Source: Streptomyces sp. CA-278952 | Lineage (GTDB): Bacteria; Actinomycetota; Actinomycetes; Streptomycetales; Streptomycetaceae | Direction: 5' to 3' | Assembly: GCF_028747205.1 (NCBI RefSeq) | Contig: NZ_CP112880.1 | Coordinates: forward strand, 2,852,001-2,916,000 | DNA: 64,000 nucleotides | In this document: positions 51,527-59,532 of the stretch, piece by piece | Layout: each line of letters opens with the position of its first letter | Numbering within the stretch: the stretch's first letter is position 1 | The notes under the pieces: generated by a model | The model's database searches: none | Told to the model about the DNA's origin: nothing | The model's input: the letters and a program-made list of their open reading frames with translations, nothing else | Position numbers and translations under genes: made by a program

Positions 51527-52861
51527 TCAGGCGCCGATGTCGCGCCGCCGGAGATCCTCCTGTGTCTCGCGCCGGATCAGCAGGCGTGCCGTGCCTTCGT
51601 GCACCGCGACGACCGGCGGCCGGCCGATGAGGTTGTAGGCGGAGGCCATGGAGACCTGGTAGGCCCCTGCCACGGGCACCGCGAGCAGGTCGCCGGAGCG
51701 GATGTCGCCGGGCAGGAGGACGTCGCTCGCGAGGACGTCGCCGGCCTCGCAGTGCCGGCCCACCACCGTGGCCGCGACCGGTCCGGCGGTGGCGGCACGG
51801 CCGATCAGGCGCGGCGCGTAGCGGGCCCCGTACAGGGCGGGCCGGGGGTTGTCGCTCATTCCCCCGTCGACGGCCACGAACAGGTTCGGGCCGGTGTGCT
51901 TGACGGAGAGGACGCGGTAGAGCGCCACCCCGGCCGGGCCCGCGATCGCCCGCCCCGGTTCGATGGCCAGCCTCGGCACGGGCAGGCCCGCCGCCGCACA
52001 GCCGGTGGCGAGTTCCGCGCCGAGGCGGCGCGCGAGGGCGGTCAGGTCGAGGGCGGGCTCCCCCGGCCGGTAGGCCACCCCGTGCCCGCCGCCCATGTCG
52101 AGCTCCGGGAAGGTGACGCCGTGGCTGTCCTTGACCCGGGCCATCAGTCCGACCATGCGCCGCACGGCCACCAGGTACGGCTTGACGTCGGTGATCTGCG
52201 AGCCTATGTGGCAGTGCAGGCCCGTCAGTTCGAGCTGCGGCTGGCCGAGCACACGGGCGATGGCGTGCTGGGCGGACCCGTCCGTGAGGGACAGGCCGAA
52301 CTTCTGGCCGTCGGTACCGGTACGGATCTTCTCGTGGCCGCCCGCCGACACCCCGGGCACCACCCGCACCATCACCTTCTGCCGCCCCTCGGGGCCGGTC
52401 AGCGCGGCGATCCGGGTGATCTCCGACGGGCTGTCGACGACGATCCGCCCGGCCCCGAGCCGTAGCGCCGTCTCGATGTCGCGCGGTGTCTTCGCGTTGC
52501 CGTGCAGCACCATCCGCTCCGGCGGGAACCCGGCGGCGTGGGCGAGTTCGAGTTCGCCGACGGAACAGACGTCCAGCCCCAGGCCCTCCTCGTCGATCCA
52601 CCGCGCCATCGCCCGGGACAGGAACGCCTTGGCCGCGTACAGCACCTGGGCCTCGGGGAAGGCGGCCCGGTAGGCCCGGCAGCGTGAACGCACCTCGTCC
52701 TCGTCCAGGACGTACGCGGGAGTGCCGAACCGGTCGGCGAGGCCGGTGAGCGAGACGCCTCCGACGCTCAGGTCGCCGCCCGGGAGCCGGGCGGTGGAGG
52801 CGGGCCAGACGGACAGGTCGTCCAGTCCTGCCGGGGGCTCGGTGAGAACGGGAGCGGACAT
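51527..52861 (-). CDS. lysA: Diaminopimelate decarboxylase (PLP, fold III)
   Basis: 444 residues. ATG 52861 follows GAGGAG. The PLP lysine is in LYAAKAFLSRAMARWI. LHGNAKTPRDIETAL, GLHCHIGSQITDV, ELDMGGGHGVAY and AIEPGRAIAGPAGVALYRV are the family motifs, and GRHCEAGDVLASDVLLP is the substrate/dimer Cys site. It makes L-lysine from meso-diaminopimelate. In Streptomyces a main lysA usually lies in a lysine/threonine gene group; this gene stands between kdp and SAV_915 genes and may be a second copy or a related amino-acid decarboxylase. A small hairpin overlaps its stop (51505-51511 with 51524-51530). Confidence 0.88.
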   Translation of the reverse strand: MSAPVLTEPPAGLDDLSVWPASTARLPGGDLSVGGVSLTGLADRFGTPAYVLDEDEVRSRCRAYRAAFPEAQVLYAAKAFLSRAMARWIDEEGLGLDVCSVGELELAHAAGFPPERMVLHGNAKTPRDIETALRLGAGRIVVDSPSEITRIAALTGPEGRQKVMVRVVPGVSAGGHEKIRTGTDGQKFGLSLTDGSAQHAIARVLGQPQLELTGLHCHIGSQITDVKPYLVAVRRMVGLMARVKDSHGVTFPELDMGGGHGVAYRPGEPALDLTALARRLGAELATGCAAAGLPVPRLAIEPGRAIAGPAGVALYRVLSVKHTGPNLFVAVDGGMSDNPRPALYGARYAPRLIGRAATAGPVAATVVGRHCEAGDVLASDVLLPGDIRSGDLLAVPVAGAYQVSMASAYNLIGRPPVVAVHEGTARLLIRRETQEDLRRRDIGA

Positions 52862-52899
52862 GGCGGCGTCTCCTCGGGAGGCGTGGGACGGGGCGCGGG

Positions 52900-53235
52900 T
52901 CACAGGGCGCGCGCGGGCTCTTCGGCCGCGCGCACCGGCACGGCGGTGACGGCCGGGGCCGAGAGGACCGGGTCGACGACGAGCCGGTCGACACCGAGGG
53001 GCTCCGTGAGGGAGCGCAGGGCCGGTTCGGCGAGCCTGATCGCGGCCTGGCCGGCGCCGAGGGCCGCGGTCAGCAGACCGAGGCCGGTGAAGCCGACGGC
53101 GGTGCGCTCGCCCAGCGGCGTACGGAACATCCGCAGCGCGGGGCCGGCGGCTTCCGGCCGGACGGGCACGTACAGAAGTACGGCCCGGGCCTGTTCATCG
53201 GGGTCGGGGTCGTCGTCGTACGAGAAGAGGCACAT
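52900..53235 (-). CDS. SAV_915 family protein
   Basis: 111 residues. ATG 53235 follows GGAGGAAA at ideal distance. It begins MCLFSYDDDPDPDEQARAVLL, continues YVPVRPEAAGPALRMFRTPLGERTAVGFT and LRSLTEPLGVDRLVVDPVLSAP. This is the pattern of the SAV_915 family of actinobacterial proteins (SseB-like small domain). No enzymatic motif is visible. It sits 38 nt upstream of the decarboxylase gene on the same strand and may be co-transcribed with it. Confidence 0.8.
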   Translation of the reverse strand: MCLFSYDDDPDPDEQARAVLLYVPVRPEAAGPALRMFRTPLGERTAVGFTGLGLLTAALGAGQAAIRLAEPALRSLTEPLGVDRLVVDPVLSAPAVTAVPVRAAEEPARAL

Positions 53236-53436
53236 GAGGTTTCCTCCGGGTGGAGCCACGATCGGCCGGCGTCCGGCCGCATGACGTCGAAGCTATGCCC
53301 GCCCCGGCGCGGGAAGCCCGCCCGCCTTACGCGATGTTGACGGGCATCGCCCGGTTCATACGCATCGCTGACGCTCACCTCCCCCGGCCCGCCCTTCAAT
53401 GGAATTCCGGAACAGGACGAGGCGGGAGGCCGGACG

Positions 53437-53934
53437 GTGCGGCAGAGAATCGTGGTCGGCGTGAGTGGCTCCCCGGGGAGCCTGGCAGCCCTGCACCAAG
53501 CCACCGCCGAGGCGCGGGAACGCAACGCGGACCTGTACGCCGTACTGGCCTGGCAACTGCCCGGCGGAGGTCTGGGCGGCCGTGCCACCTATGGCACCGC
53601 CGCGCTCCGGGAGTACCGGGAAGCCGCTGTCGAGGAGCTACGCACCCTTCTTGACGGTGCGTTCGCCGTCAGGAGGCCGGGCGTCGCACTGTCCGGGCTC
53701 GCCGTGCGCGGCGAGCCCGGACCGGTTCTCGTCGAGGCGGCCGGGTCGGCCGACGGCCTCCTGGTCGTGGGTGCGGGCTCACGCGGCAGATGGCTGCCCA
53801 CCCTGCGCCCGTCGGTGGCGCGTTACTGCCTGGCGCATGCGGCCTGCCCCGTTCTCGCGGTCCCTCCGAACCCGCTCGAAGCCGAACTGGCCGCCGTACT
53901 GGGCGACAACTGGTCCCTGCCGCCCGGGCGCTAG
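53437..53934 (+). CDS. Universal stress protein (UspA-like)
   Basis: 165 residues, one Usp domain. GTG 53437 follows GGGAGG. It has an N-terminal RIVVGVSGSPGSLAALHQA, a middle AVLAWQLPGGG, and the ATP-binding signature GLLVVGAGSRGRWLPTLRPSVARYCLAHAACPVLAVP (G-x2-G-x9-G/S pattern). It probably binds nucleotide and is induced under stress. Its stop codon overlaps the first unit of a nine-copy 18-bp tandem repeat. Confidence 0.92.
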   Translation: MRQRIVVGVSGSPGSLAALHQATAEARERNADLYAVLAWQLPGGGLGGRATYGTAALREYREAAVEELRTLLDGAFAVRRPGVALSGLAVRGEPGPVLVEAAGSADGLLVVGAGSRGRWLPTLRPSVARYCLAHAACPVLAVPPNPLEAELAAVLGDNWSLPPGR

Positions 53935-54093
53935 GGAACGCCCGGGCGGTAGGGAACGCCGGGGCGGCAGGGAACGCCCGGGCCATAAGCAACGCCCGGG
54001 CCATAAGCAACGCCCGGGCCGTAAGCAACAGCCGGGCCGTAAGGAACGCCCGGGCCGTAGGGAACAGCCGGGCCGTGAGGAACAGCCGGGCCT
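53932..54093. repeat. 18-bp tandem repeat, nine units
   Basis: Nine head-to-tail units of the type TAAGCAACGCCCGGGCCG fill 162 bp. The AAC and GGGC parts are constant, and most changes are in the first four bases and at the C/A of CGCC versus CAGC. The array starts in the stop codon of the stress-protein gene and ends 19 bp before the stop of the convergent gene. There is no spacer diversity, so it is not CRISPR. Confidence 0.9.
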
Positions 54094-54111
54094 CGCTGTC
54101 AGGCCTCGCCG

Positions 54112-54690
54112 TCAGCCCCGGCCGCGGGCCCGTCGTGACATCACCGCGCGCAGGACCCGGCGGCCCTCCGTGGACAGGTCCAGCGCCTTGCGGAGTCCGG
54201 CGCCGCTGCCCGCCGTGCCGGTGGTCTCCGCCAGGATCTCCAGGATGCGGACCTGCCGTTCCAGCTCCCCGGCGACCAGCGGCCCCACGGCGGCCGGTTC
54301 TCCGCCGCGGGCCGCCTCGATCAGCCGCTCCTCGTCCGGCGGCGTCTCCCCGTCCGGGGCGTCGAGCCGCCCGTGGATCCGCAGGGCGACCAGCGAACAG
54401 GCGTCCGCCCACTCCCGCAGCGGTACGGCGTCGAAGTCGGAGGGGGCGGCGCCGAGCATGGTCCGCACGAGCGCGGCCGGGCCGTCGGTGACGGCCTCGT
54501 GCTCCATCCCCGTCCGCACCGCCGCGAGCCGGATGGCCCAATCCTGTCCGTTCTCGCAGCTCGCCCAGAGCGGGCGCAGCGGCTCCGCCCCGGGCCCCGC
54601 GAGCAGCGGCAGGCACCGGTCCAGGCAGGCCAGCGCCCCGGCGGCCAGCGCGCGCTCGTCGGCTCGTTCGATCAGTTCCAGCAGACTCAT
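54112..54690 (-). CDS. Conserved actinobacterial hypothetical protein
   Basis: 192 residues, mostly helical, without transmembrane segments or known motifs. ATG 54690 follows GAGGGAGA. It begins MSLLELIERADERALAAGAL and continues with WASCENGQDWAIRLAAVRTGMEHEAV, REWADACSLVALRIHGRLDAPDGETP and a C-terminal LERQVRILEILAETTGTAGSGAGLRKALDLSTEGRRVLRAV. Homologous proteins are known to me only as hypothetical in Streptomyces. The neighbouring repeat array lies just past its stop. Confidence 0.75.
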   Translation of the reverse strand: MSLLELIERADERALAAGALACLDRCLPLLAGPGAEPLRPLWASCENGQDWAIRLAAVRTGMEHEAVTDGPAALVRTMLGAAPSDFDAVPLREWADACSLVALRIHGRLDAPDGETPPDEERLIEAARGGEPAAVGPLVAGELERQVRILEILAETTGTAGSGAGLRKALDLSTEGRRVLRAVMSRRARGRG

Positions 54691-54742
54691 CGACGTCTCC
54701 CTCGGTCTACCGGATACTGCGCCGAATGGCTGAAAATCGTCA

Positions 54743-55624
54743 CTATGGGGCGGCGGGCTCCGAGGCCGCCCGCTCCGGGGAGGTCGCGGCCTGACCGATG
54801 CCGGCCCGCTCCCCCTGCATCCGGGTCACCGCGCGCACGAAGAGGACGGCGAGCACCGCGGCCACGAGGTCCAGCGCGTCGGCGGCGGCGACGAGGGCCG
54901 CCGCGTCGGCGATCTGCTCCGGCTCCTGGGCCCGGTTCCACTGGCTCACGGCGATCCGGGAGGCGAGGACGGAGACGATCCAGCCGCCCCACCACAGGTT
55001 CAGCACCGTCTTGGGAACCGTGCGCCACCCGCCATCGGGGTGCAACCGGACGCTCGCCTCCCAGATGCCGCTCGCGACGCGGTAGGGGAACCAGAGGTTG
55101 GCGACCGGGACGAACCAGCCGCCCACCGCCCAGCCCGGTCCCATCCGCTGCACGCCGGACTCGAAGACCTCGGCGTTCCGGCGGGTCCGGTGGAACCAGA
55201 TGATGAAGAGGACGCCGGTGGCCAGGAACGCCGCGGTCTGGACCGTCCCGGCGAGGTCGTACAGCTCCTGCGCCCGCAGGCCGGGCCCGGTGTAGATGTT
55301 GAGGGACTCGTCCGCCGCCAGCCCCTCCCACAGGCCGCGCAGGTGCAGACCGGCGGCGATGACGAACAGGTCGCTCGCGATGACGCAGCCCAGCAGGGCG
55401 ACCACCGCACGGGACAGGCCGACGGGCGAGCGCGGCCAGGTGCCGACGCCCCAGCCTCCGGAGCCGGAGCCGGAGCCGAATCCGGAGCCGACTCCGAGTC
55501 CGGCTGCGGAGACCGGGGCCGTCGCGCCGCCGGGCAGCGGAGGCCGGGTGCCCGAGCAGAAGGTGCACAGCCCGTCGTCGGTCACGGCCGTTCTGATACG
55601 ACAACGGGTGCAGAGCATGGACAT
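54743..55624 (-). CDS. DUF4328 membrane protein with N-terminal zinc ribbon
   Basis: 293 residues. ATG 55624 follows GGGGGGA. The start MSMLCTRCRIRTAVTDDGLC and next CTFC contain two CxxC pairs, a zinc-ribbon. A Gly/Ser-rich linker follows (35-60). DUF4328 has four spans: about 68-90, 118-140, 165-185 and 245-270, with the landmarks IIWFHRTRRNAEVFESGV, MGPGWAVGGWFVPVANLWFPYRVASGIWEAS and LNLWWGGWIVSVLASR. Its function is unknown. It ends 52 nt upstream of the next minus-strand gene and may be monocistronic. Confidence 0.85.
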   Translation of the reverse strand: MSMLCTRCRIRTAVTDDGLCTFCSGTRPPLPGGATAPVSAAGLGVGSGFGSGSGSGGWGVGTWPRSPVGLSRAVVALLGCVIASDLFVIAAGLHLRGLWEGLAADESLNIYTGPGLRAQELYDLAGTVQTAAFLATGVLFIIWFHRTRRNAEVFESGVQRMGPGWAVGGWFVPVANLWFPYRVASGIWEASVRLHPDGGWRTVPKTVLNLWWGGWIVSVLASRIAVSQWNRAQEPEQIADAAALVAAADALDLVAAVLAVLFVRAVTRMQGERAGIGQAATSPERAASEPAAP

Positions 55625-55764
55625 GGAGAAGTCCCCCCAAGGACGGGCCGGCGGTGTGGTGGCCTCACGTCCCCTCCCCGGGAGCGCGCGGTCGGCGGAC
55701 CGTAGCCCGTGGACGGAGTCGCTGTCCACGGGCTGCGGTCCGCCGCCGGGGAACGCCCCGGGCC

Positions 55765-57375
55765 TCACCCCGCGCTGCCGGTCCGCTCCGCCAGTTCCTG
55801 GAACTGCGCCCAGCTCAGCGCGGGTTTCCGCGGGTCCCACAGCTTCTGCGATGTCGCCACCAGCGGCATCCTGATGCCGTCCGCCACCTGCTGGGTGGTC
55901 TGCGCGTCCGCCAGGTCGCCCCAGACGGCGAACCGGCCGCCGAGGATCTGCTTCGAGTAGCGCTCCGCCACGGGTTCGGTGCCGCGCAGGACCAGCGGGG
56001 TCCACTGCTCGTAGATCCGCTCGCCGGTCGGGTAGACGAACTCGTTGGGCTCGCCGAGCACGTAGTAGAGGAACTCGTCGTTGAGGTTCAGCATCTTGTA
56101 GCCCGCGGCGAGGTACTCCAGCGGCGGGCGGGCGCCGATCTCCTTACCGGTCCAGTACTCGATCTCGATGTTCTCGTCGGCCTTGACCTTCGTGTCCCGG
56201 AAGAGCCCGTCGTTCCAGGCCTTGGCGGTCCGGCCCTTCGGGACGACGACGGCCGCGCGGTCGTTCAGCCAGCCGGTGGCCAGGTCCTCGATCGAGGCTC
56301 CGGCGCCGTGCTTCTCCTCCGCCGCGCGCTGGAGCTGCGGATAGGAGGCGGCCGGGTTCTGGACGGTCAGCGCCTGGTACTCGTCCGCGCCCAGGTGCCA
56401 GAAGCGCCCGGGGAACAGCTCGGTGTACTCGTCGAGGAGTTCGTCGATCAGCTTGGCCGCGCCCGGCTTCGAGATGTCGATGGAGCCCTTCGACTCCACG
56501 CCCGCGGTGTTGCGCAGCTGGAGGTCGGGGTGGGCGGCCAGCACCGCGCCGAGGTGTCCGGGCGAGTCGATCTCGGGGACGACCTCGATGTGCCGGCTGT
56601 TGGCGAGGGCGACGATCCGGCGGACCTCGTCCTGGGTGAGGGCCTCGTCGGAGACCACCTCGGGGTGCGACTTCGACTCGATCCGGAAGGCCTGGTCGTC
56701 GGAGAAGTGCAGGCCGAGCTGGTTGAGCTTGAGGTCGCCCATCTCGCGTATGCGGTCCTCTATCCACTCCGCACTGTAGTGCTTGCGCGCGATGTCGAGG
56801 TTGAGTCCGCGCTGCGGCCGGTCCGGCCGGTCGTTGACGACGCCCTCGGGGAGCGTGCCGTCCGCCTTGACCGACTGCTTCAGGGTGCGGGTGCCGTAGA
56901 AGACGCCCGACTCGTCGGGTCCGGTGATCTTCACCTTCCGGTCGCGCACGGTGAGCGTGTACGACTCGGTGGGGCCCGCGTCCTTGTCGCCGAGCGCCAG
57001 CTCGACGTCTCCCGTCCGCGCCGGCTCGGCGCCCCGGTAGCGGATCTTCAGCTCCTTGGCGAGCAGCTCCGCCTCGTCGGCGAGCACCTGGCTGCCCTTG
57101 GCGATGACGACGGCGCTGTCCTTGCCCGGCTGCCAGCCGGGCCCCCGGGCCGGCGTGTGCTCACGCACCGCGGGGATCGTGCTCGGTGTGCTGGACATCG
57201 GGTAGCTGCGGGAGGGCGACGGGGCGACGGCCTCGGCGGAGGTGCCGGAGGGCGACGCGGTGTCGCCGGACGATCCGCTGCCGGACCCCTCCGGCCAGAC
57301 GACGACGGTGAGGGCGACGGCGGCCGCGGCCGTGACAGCCGCGCCGGTGACGAGGGCACCACGCGTGGGCGACAT
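55765..57375 (-). CDS. Secreted/anchored beta-N-acetylhexosaminidase (GH20)
   Basis: 536 residues. ATG 57375 follows GGAGGAA. An N-terminal hydrophobic segment (about 8-28, LVTGAAVTAAAAVALTVVVW) is a signal or anchor without a lipobox, followed by a Ser/Pro linker. The GH20b-like domain (75-190) leads to the catalytic barrel: RPQRGLNLDIARKHYSAEWI, LNQLGLHFSDDQAFRIES, IEVVPEIDSPGHLGAVLAAHPDLQL, and FWHLGADEYQAL with the catalytic Asp-Glu pair. It removes terminal GlcNAc/GalNAc from chitin or wall oligosaccharides outside the cell. No obvious DasR-type site was seen upstream. Confidence 0.93.
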   Translation of the reverse strand: MSPTRGALVTGAAVTAAAAVALTVVVWPEGSGSGSSGDTASPSGTSAEAVAPSPSRSYPMSSTPSTIPAVREHTPARGPGWQPGKDSAVVIAKGSQVLADEAELLAKELKIRYRGAEPARTGDVELALGDKDAGPTESYTLTVRDRKVKITGPDESGVFYGTRTLKQSVKADGTLPEGVVNDRPDRPQRGLNLDIARKHYSAEWIEDRIREMGDLKLNQLGLHFSDDQAFRIESKSHPEVVSDEALTQDEVRRIVALANSRHIEVVPEIDSPGHLGAVLAAHPDLQLRNTAGVESKGSIDISKPGAAKLIDELLDEYTELFPGRFWHLGADEYQALTVQNPAASYPQLQRAAEEKHGAGASIEDLATGWLNDRAAVVVPKGRTAKAWNDGLFRDTKVKADENIEIEYWTGKEIGARPPLEYLAAGYKMLNLNDEFLYYVLGEPNEFVYPTGERIYEQWTPLVLRGTEPVAERYSKQILGGRFAVWGDLADAQTTQQVADGIRMPLVATSQKLWDPRKPALSWAQFQELAERTGSAG

Positions 57376-57765
57376 CGGGCAGATTCCTCCGTTGAGGGGG
57401 CAGGAGCGGGTTAAACGAGTGAAGAGACGATGAAACGGGTGAATAGGGTGCAAGGTTGGCATTTTTGCCGGAGCCTCGCCCATCGAGGGCTCCGATGGAT
57501 CGAACGGAACCCCGGTCGACGCAGGTCAGAGACCCGTCACACGTTCCGAAACTCTCCCGTTCGGGTGATTTTTGCGCGGTCCGCCGGACGGCCGCCGACC
57601 GATCTCGCTAGCGTTGCGGCACATTTGTCTCTCCCTTCACTCCCGCCCCTGCGGAACTCACTCCCGCGCCGGGCAACCTCGGTACGTCCTGATCTGTCTT
57701 CCAGGGACAGAAGGTTCCTTTCGGGGCCACGGAGTCATAGCTGTCGTTGATACGAGGAGTCCACG
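57376..57765. other. Divergent intergenic region, GH20 and OHCU decarboxylase
   Basis: 390 nt holding the promoters of two divergent genes, with several short GTGAA/GGGTGAA motifs near 57417-57446. No gene or strong hairpin was found. The stretch 57450-57480 has an A/T-rich core (GGCATTTTTGCC), itself a 12-bp inverted repeat centred at 57463. Confidence 0.4.
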
Positions 57766-58455
57766 CTGCCCAGGTCCAGCGAGCCCCCCGCCGGCCTGCC
57801 GAGGCGATCCACGCCCCCGGCCGGCCGTCCGGCCGTGCCCGCGCAGCCGCGCCACCCGCTTCCGGCCGACGGCCCGGGAGGCCCGAAACGTCCGGGAGGC
57901 CCGGAAGACCCGAGCAGTCCGGGAGGCCCGGGAGCGCCGGAAGGCCCGGGAGCGCCGCCCGTCGTCGCACCGCCGGTTGCTCACGCCGCCGGCCTGGCCC
58001 ATTTCAACAATCTGCCTTTCGCCGCCGCCGAGGCGGCCTTCCTGGAGTGCTGCGGCAGTCTCCGCTGGGCCCACCGCATGGCCGCCCACCGCCCCTACCC
58101 GGATCTCGGCGCTCTACTGGCCGCGTCCGACGAGGCGGGCTACGACCTCGCGCCCCGGGACATCGCCGAGGCCCTGGCCTCGGAGCCGGCCCCCTGTCTG
58201 CACGACGACGCCCCCCGGGCCGCCCATCTGGCGCTGCGGGCCGCGCACGCCGCGTACGAGAGCCGGTTCGGCCACGCCTTCGTGATCTGCCTGGACGCCT
58301 ATCAGCCCTCCCAGCACGTGGACCAGGTGCTGGCCGGGATCCGGGTCCGGCTGGCGCACGACCCGGACGAGGAGCGGGCCGTGACCGCCGAGGAGCTGCG
58401 GCGACTCGCCCGGAGCCGGATCGTCGAGCTGCTCGCGGCGGACCTGCGGCGGTAG
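57766..58455 (+). CDS. OHCU decarboxylase (ureidoimidazoline decarboxylase), probable CTG start
   Basis: About 229 residues, the last 160 forming the decarboxylase of the uric-acid-to-allantoin path. Motifs are AHFNNLPFAAAEAAFLECCGSLRWAHRMAAHRPY (conserved F-N and CC/H), DEAGYDLAPRDIAEALA and AHAAYESRFGHAFVICLDA (E-x-R-F-G-x-x-F). The best ribosome site, GAGGAG at 57754-57759, has no ATG, GTG or TTG at working distance in frame but does have CTG 57766, followed by a plausible N-terminus (PRSSEPPAGLPRRSTPPA). The first usual start is GTG 57835, without a ribosome site. The first 65 residues are Pro/Gly repeats. Other uric-acid genes are absent nearby. Confidence 0.82.
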   Translation: MPRSSEPPAGLPRRSTPPAGRPAVPAQPRHPLPADGPGGPKRPGGPEDPSSPGGPGAPEGPGAPPVVAPPVAHAAGLAHFNNLPFAAAEAAFLECCGSLRWAHRMAAHRPYPDLGALLAASDEAGYDLAPRDIAEALASEPAPCLHDDAPRAAHLALRAAHAAYESRFGHAFVICLDAYQPSQHVDQVLAGIRVRLAHDPDEERAVTAEELRRLARSRIVELLAADLRR

Positions 58456-58633
58456 GGGGTTCCCTAGCCCGTACGTGCACGTTTGATTGCCACTTTGATC
58501 ACACGGGAGGCCCCGGCGCGAACGAACCGACAATGCGTCGCTACGATGGCCAGGGCCGGTGGACCGTACCCGGCCGGGTCAGACCGACAGTCAAGCCGGC
58601 CGACCCTCATCCCCGCTCCCGGAGGGTTCTTCC

Positions 58634-59014
58634 GTGCCGGCTGGAACGCTGTACCGCGGCCGGGAAGGCATGTGGTCCTGGGTGGCTCATCGAGTCACCG
58701 GTGTCCTCATTTTCTTCTTCCTGTTCGTACATGTCCTGGACACCGCTCTCGTCCGCGTCTCCCCCGAGGCCTACGACGAAGTCGTGGCCACGTACAAGAC
58801 GCCGATCGTCGCGCTCCTGGAATACGGCCTCGTGGCCGCGATTCTCTTCCACGCGCTGAACGGTCTCCGGATCATCGCCGTGGACTTCTGGGCCAAGGGC
58901 CCGCGACTCCAGAAGCAGATGCTCTGGACCGTGATGGGCATCTGGCTCGTGCTGATGGTCGGGGCCCTGTACCCCGTCCTCGGTCACGCCGTACGCGACG
59001 TCTTCGGGAGCTGA
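58634..59014 (+). CDS. sdhC: Succinate dehydrogenase cytochrome b subunit
   Basis: 126 residues. GTG 58634 follows GGAGGG by 7 nt; longer in-frame starts are unsupported. Three spans occur at about 22-44, 62-84 and 100-121. GMWSWVAHRVTGVLIFFFLFVHVLDTALVR holds the haem/quinone-site H-R-x-T/S-G and a conserved His, with another His in LFHALNGLR. It anchors succinate dehydrogenase in the membrane. It is first of sdhCDAB. Confidence 0.95.
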   Translation: MPAGTLYRGREGMWSWVAHRVTGVLIFFFLFVHVLDTALVRVSPEAYDEVVATYKTPIVALLEYGLVAAILFHALNGLRIIAVDFWAKGPRLQKQMLWTVMGIWLVLMVGALYPVLGHAVRDVFGS

Positions 59015-59019
59015 GGCCC

Positions 59020-59502
59020 ATGTCCAGCGAGACTTCTTCCGCAGCCGCGATCGGCGACGTCGAAGGCGTGAGCCTCTACGACGTCGACCACCCGGCCCCG
59101 GTGATCGAGCCCCCGCGCAAGCGCACGGGCAAGACGCCCAAGGGATCGCGCACCAATTTCGAGATGTACGCCTGGCTCTTCATGCGCCTGTCGGGCATCG
59201 TCCTGACCGTCCTCGTCATCGGCCACCTGCTGATCCAGCTGGTGCTCGACGGCGGCGTCTCCAAGATCGGCTTCGCCTTCGTGGCGGGCCGCTGGGCCTC
59301 GCCGTTCTGGCAGGTCTGGGACCTGACGATGCTGTGGCTCGCCATGCTTCACGGCGCCAACGGCCTCCGTACGGTCATCAACGACTACGCCGAACGGGAC
59401 AACACCCGCTTCTGGCTGAAGATGCTCCTGTACACCGCCACGGTGTTCACCGTCCTGCTGGGCACGCTGGTGATCTTCACCTTCGACCCGAACATCCGCT
59501 AG
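59020..59502 (+). CDS. sdhD: Succinate dehydrogenase membrane anchor subunit
   Basis: 160 residues. ATG 59020 lies 5 nt after sdhC, with GGGAG overlapping the sdhC end. A 45-residue hydrophilic start leads to three spans (about 50-73, 92-112 and 130-153). LFMRLSGIVLTVLVIGHLLIQLVLDG and LAMLHGANGLRTVINDY carry the conserved Arg-Ser-Gly and His residues of the anchor family. Its partner is sdhC. Confidence 0.95.
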   Translation: MSSETSSAAAIGDVEGVSLYDVDHPAPVIEPPRKRTGKTPKGSRTNFEMYAWLFMRLSGIVLTVLVIGHLLIQLVLDGGVSKIGFAFVAGRWASPFWQVWDLTMLWLAMLHGANGLRTVINDYAERDNTRFWLKMLLYTATVFTVLLGTLVIFTFDPNIR

Positions 59503-59532
59503 GCGCCGGGACAGAGGGACCAGAGGGAAACC

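Noticed and set aside
51144..52994. A long minus-strand frame joining kdpF to sequence inside lysA
   Set aside because: Only its last 29 codons (kdpF) carry a family signal; upstream it runs through lysA in the wrong frame.
53932..54093. CRISPR array
   Set aside because: Units are 18 bp with no spacers, and no cas genes are present.
53669..54616. A 315-residue minus-strand frame crossing the 18-bp repeats (repeated LTAR/MAR motif)
   Set aside because: Repeats of 18 bp keep any frame open, and the frame overlaps two supported genes without a start signal.
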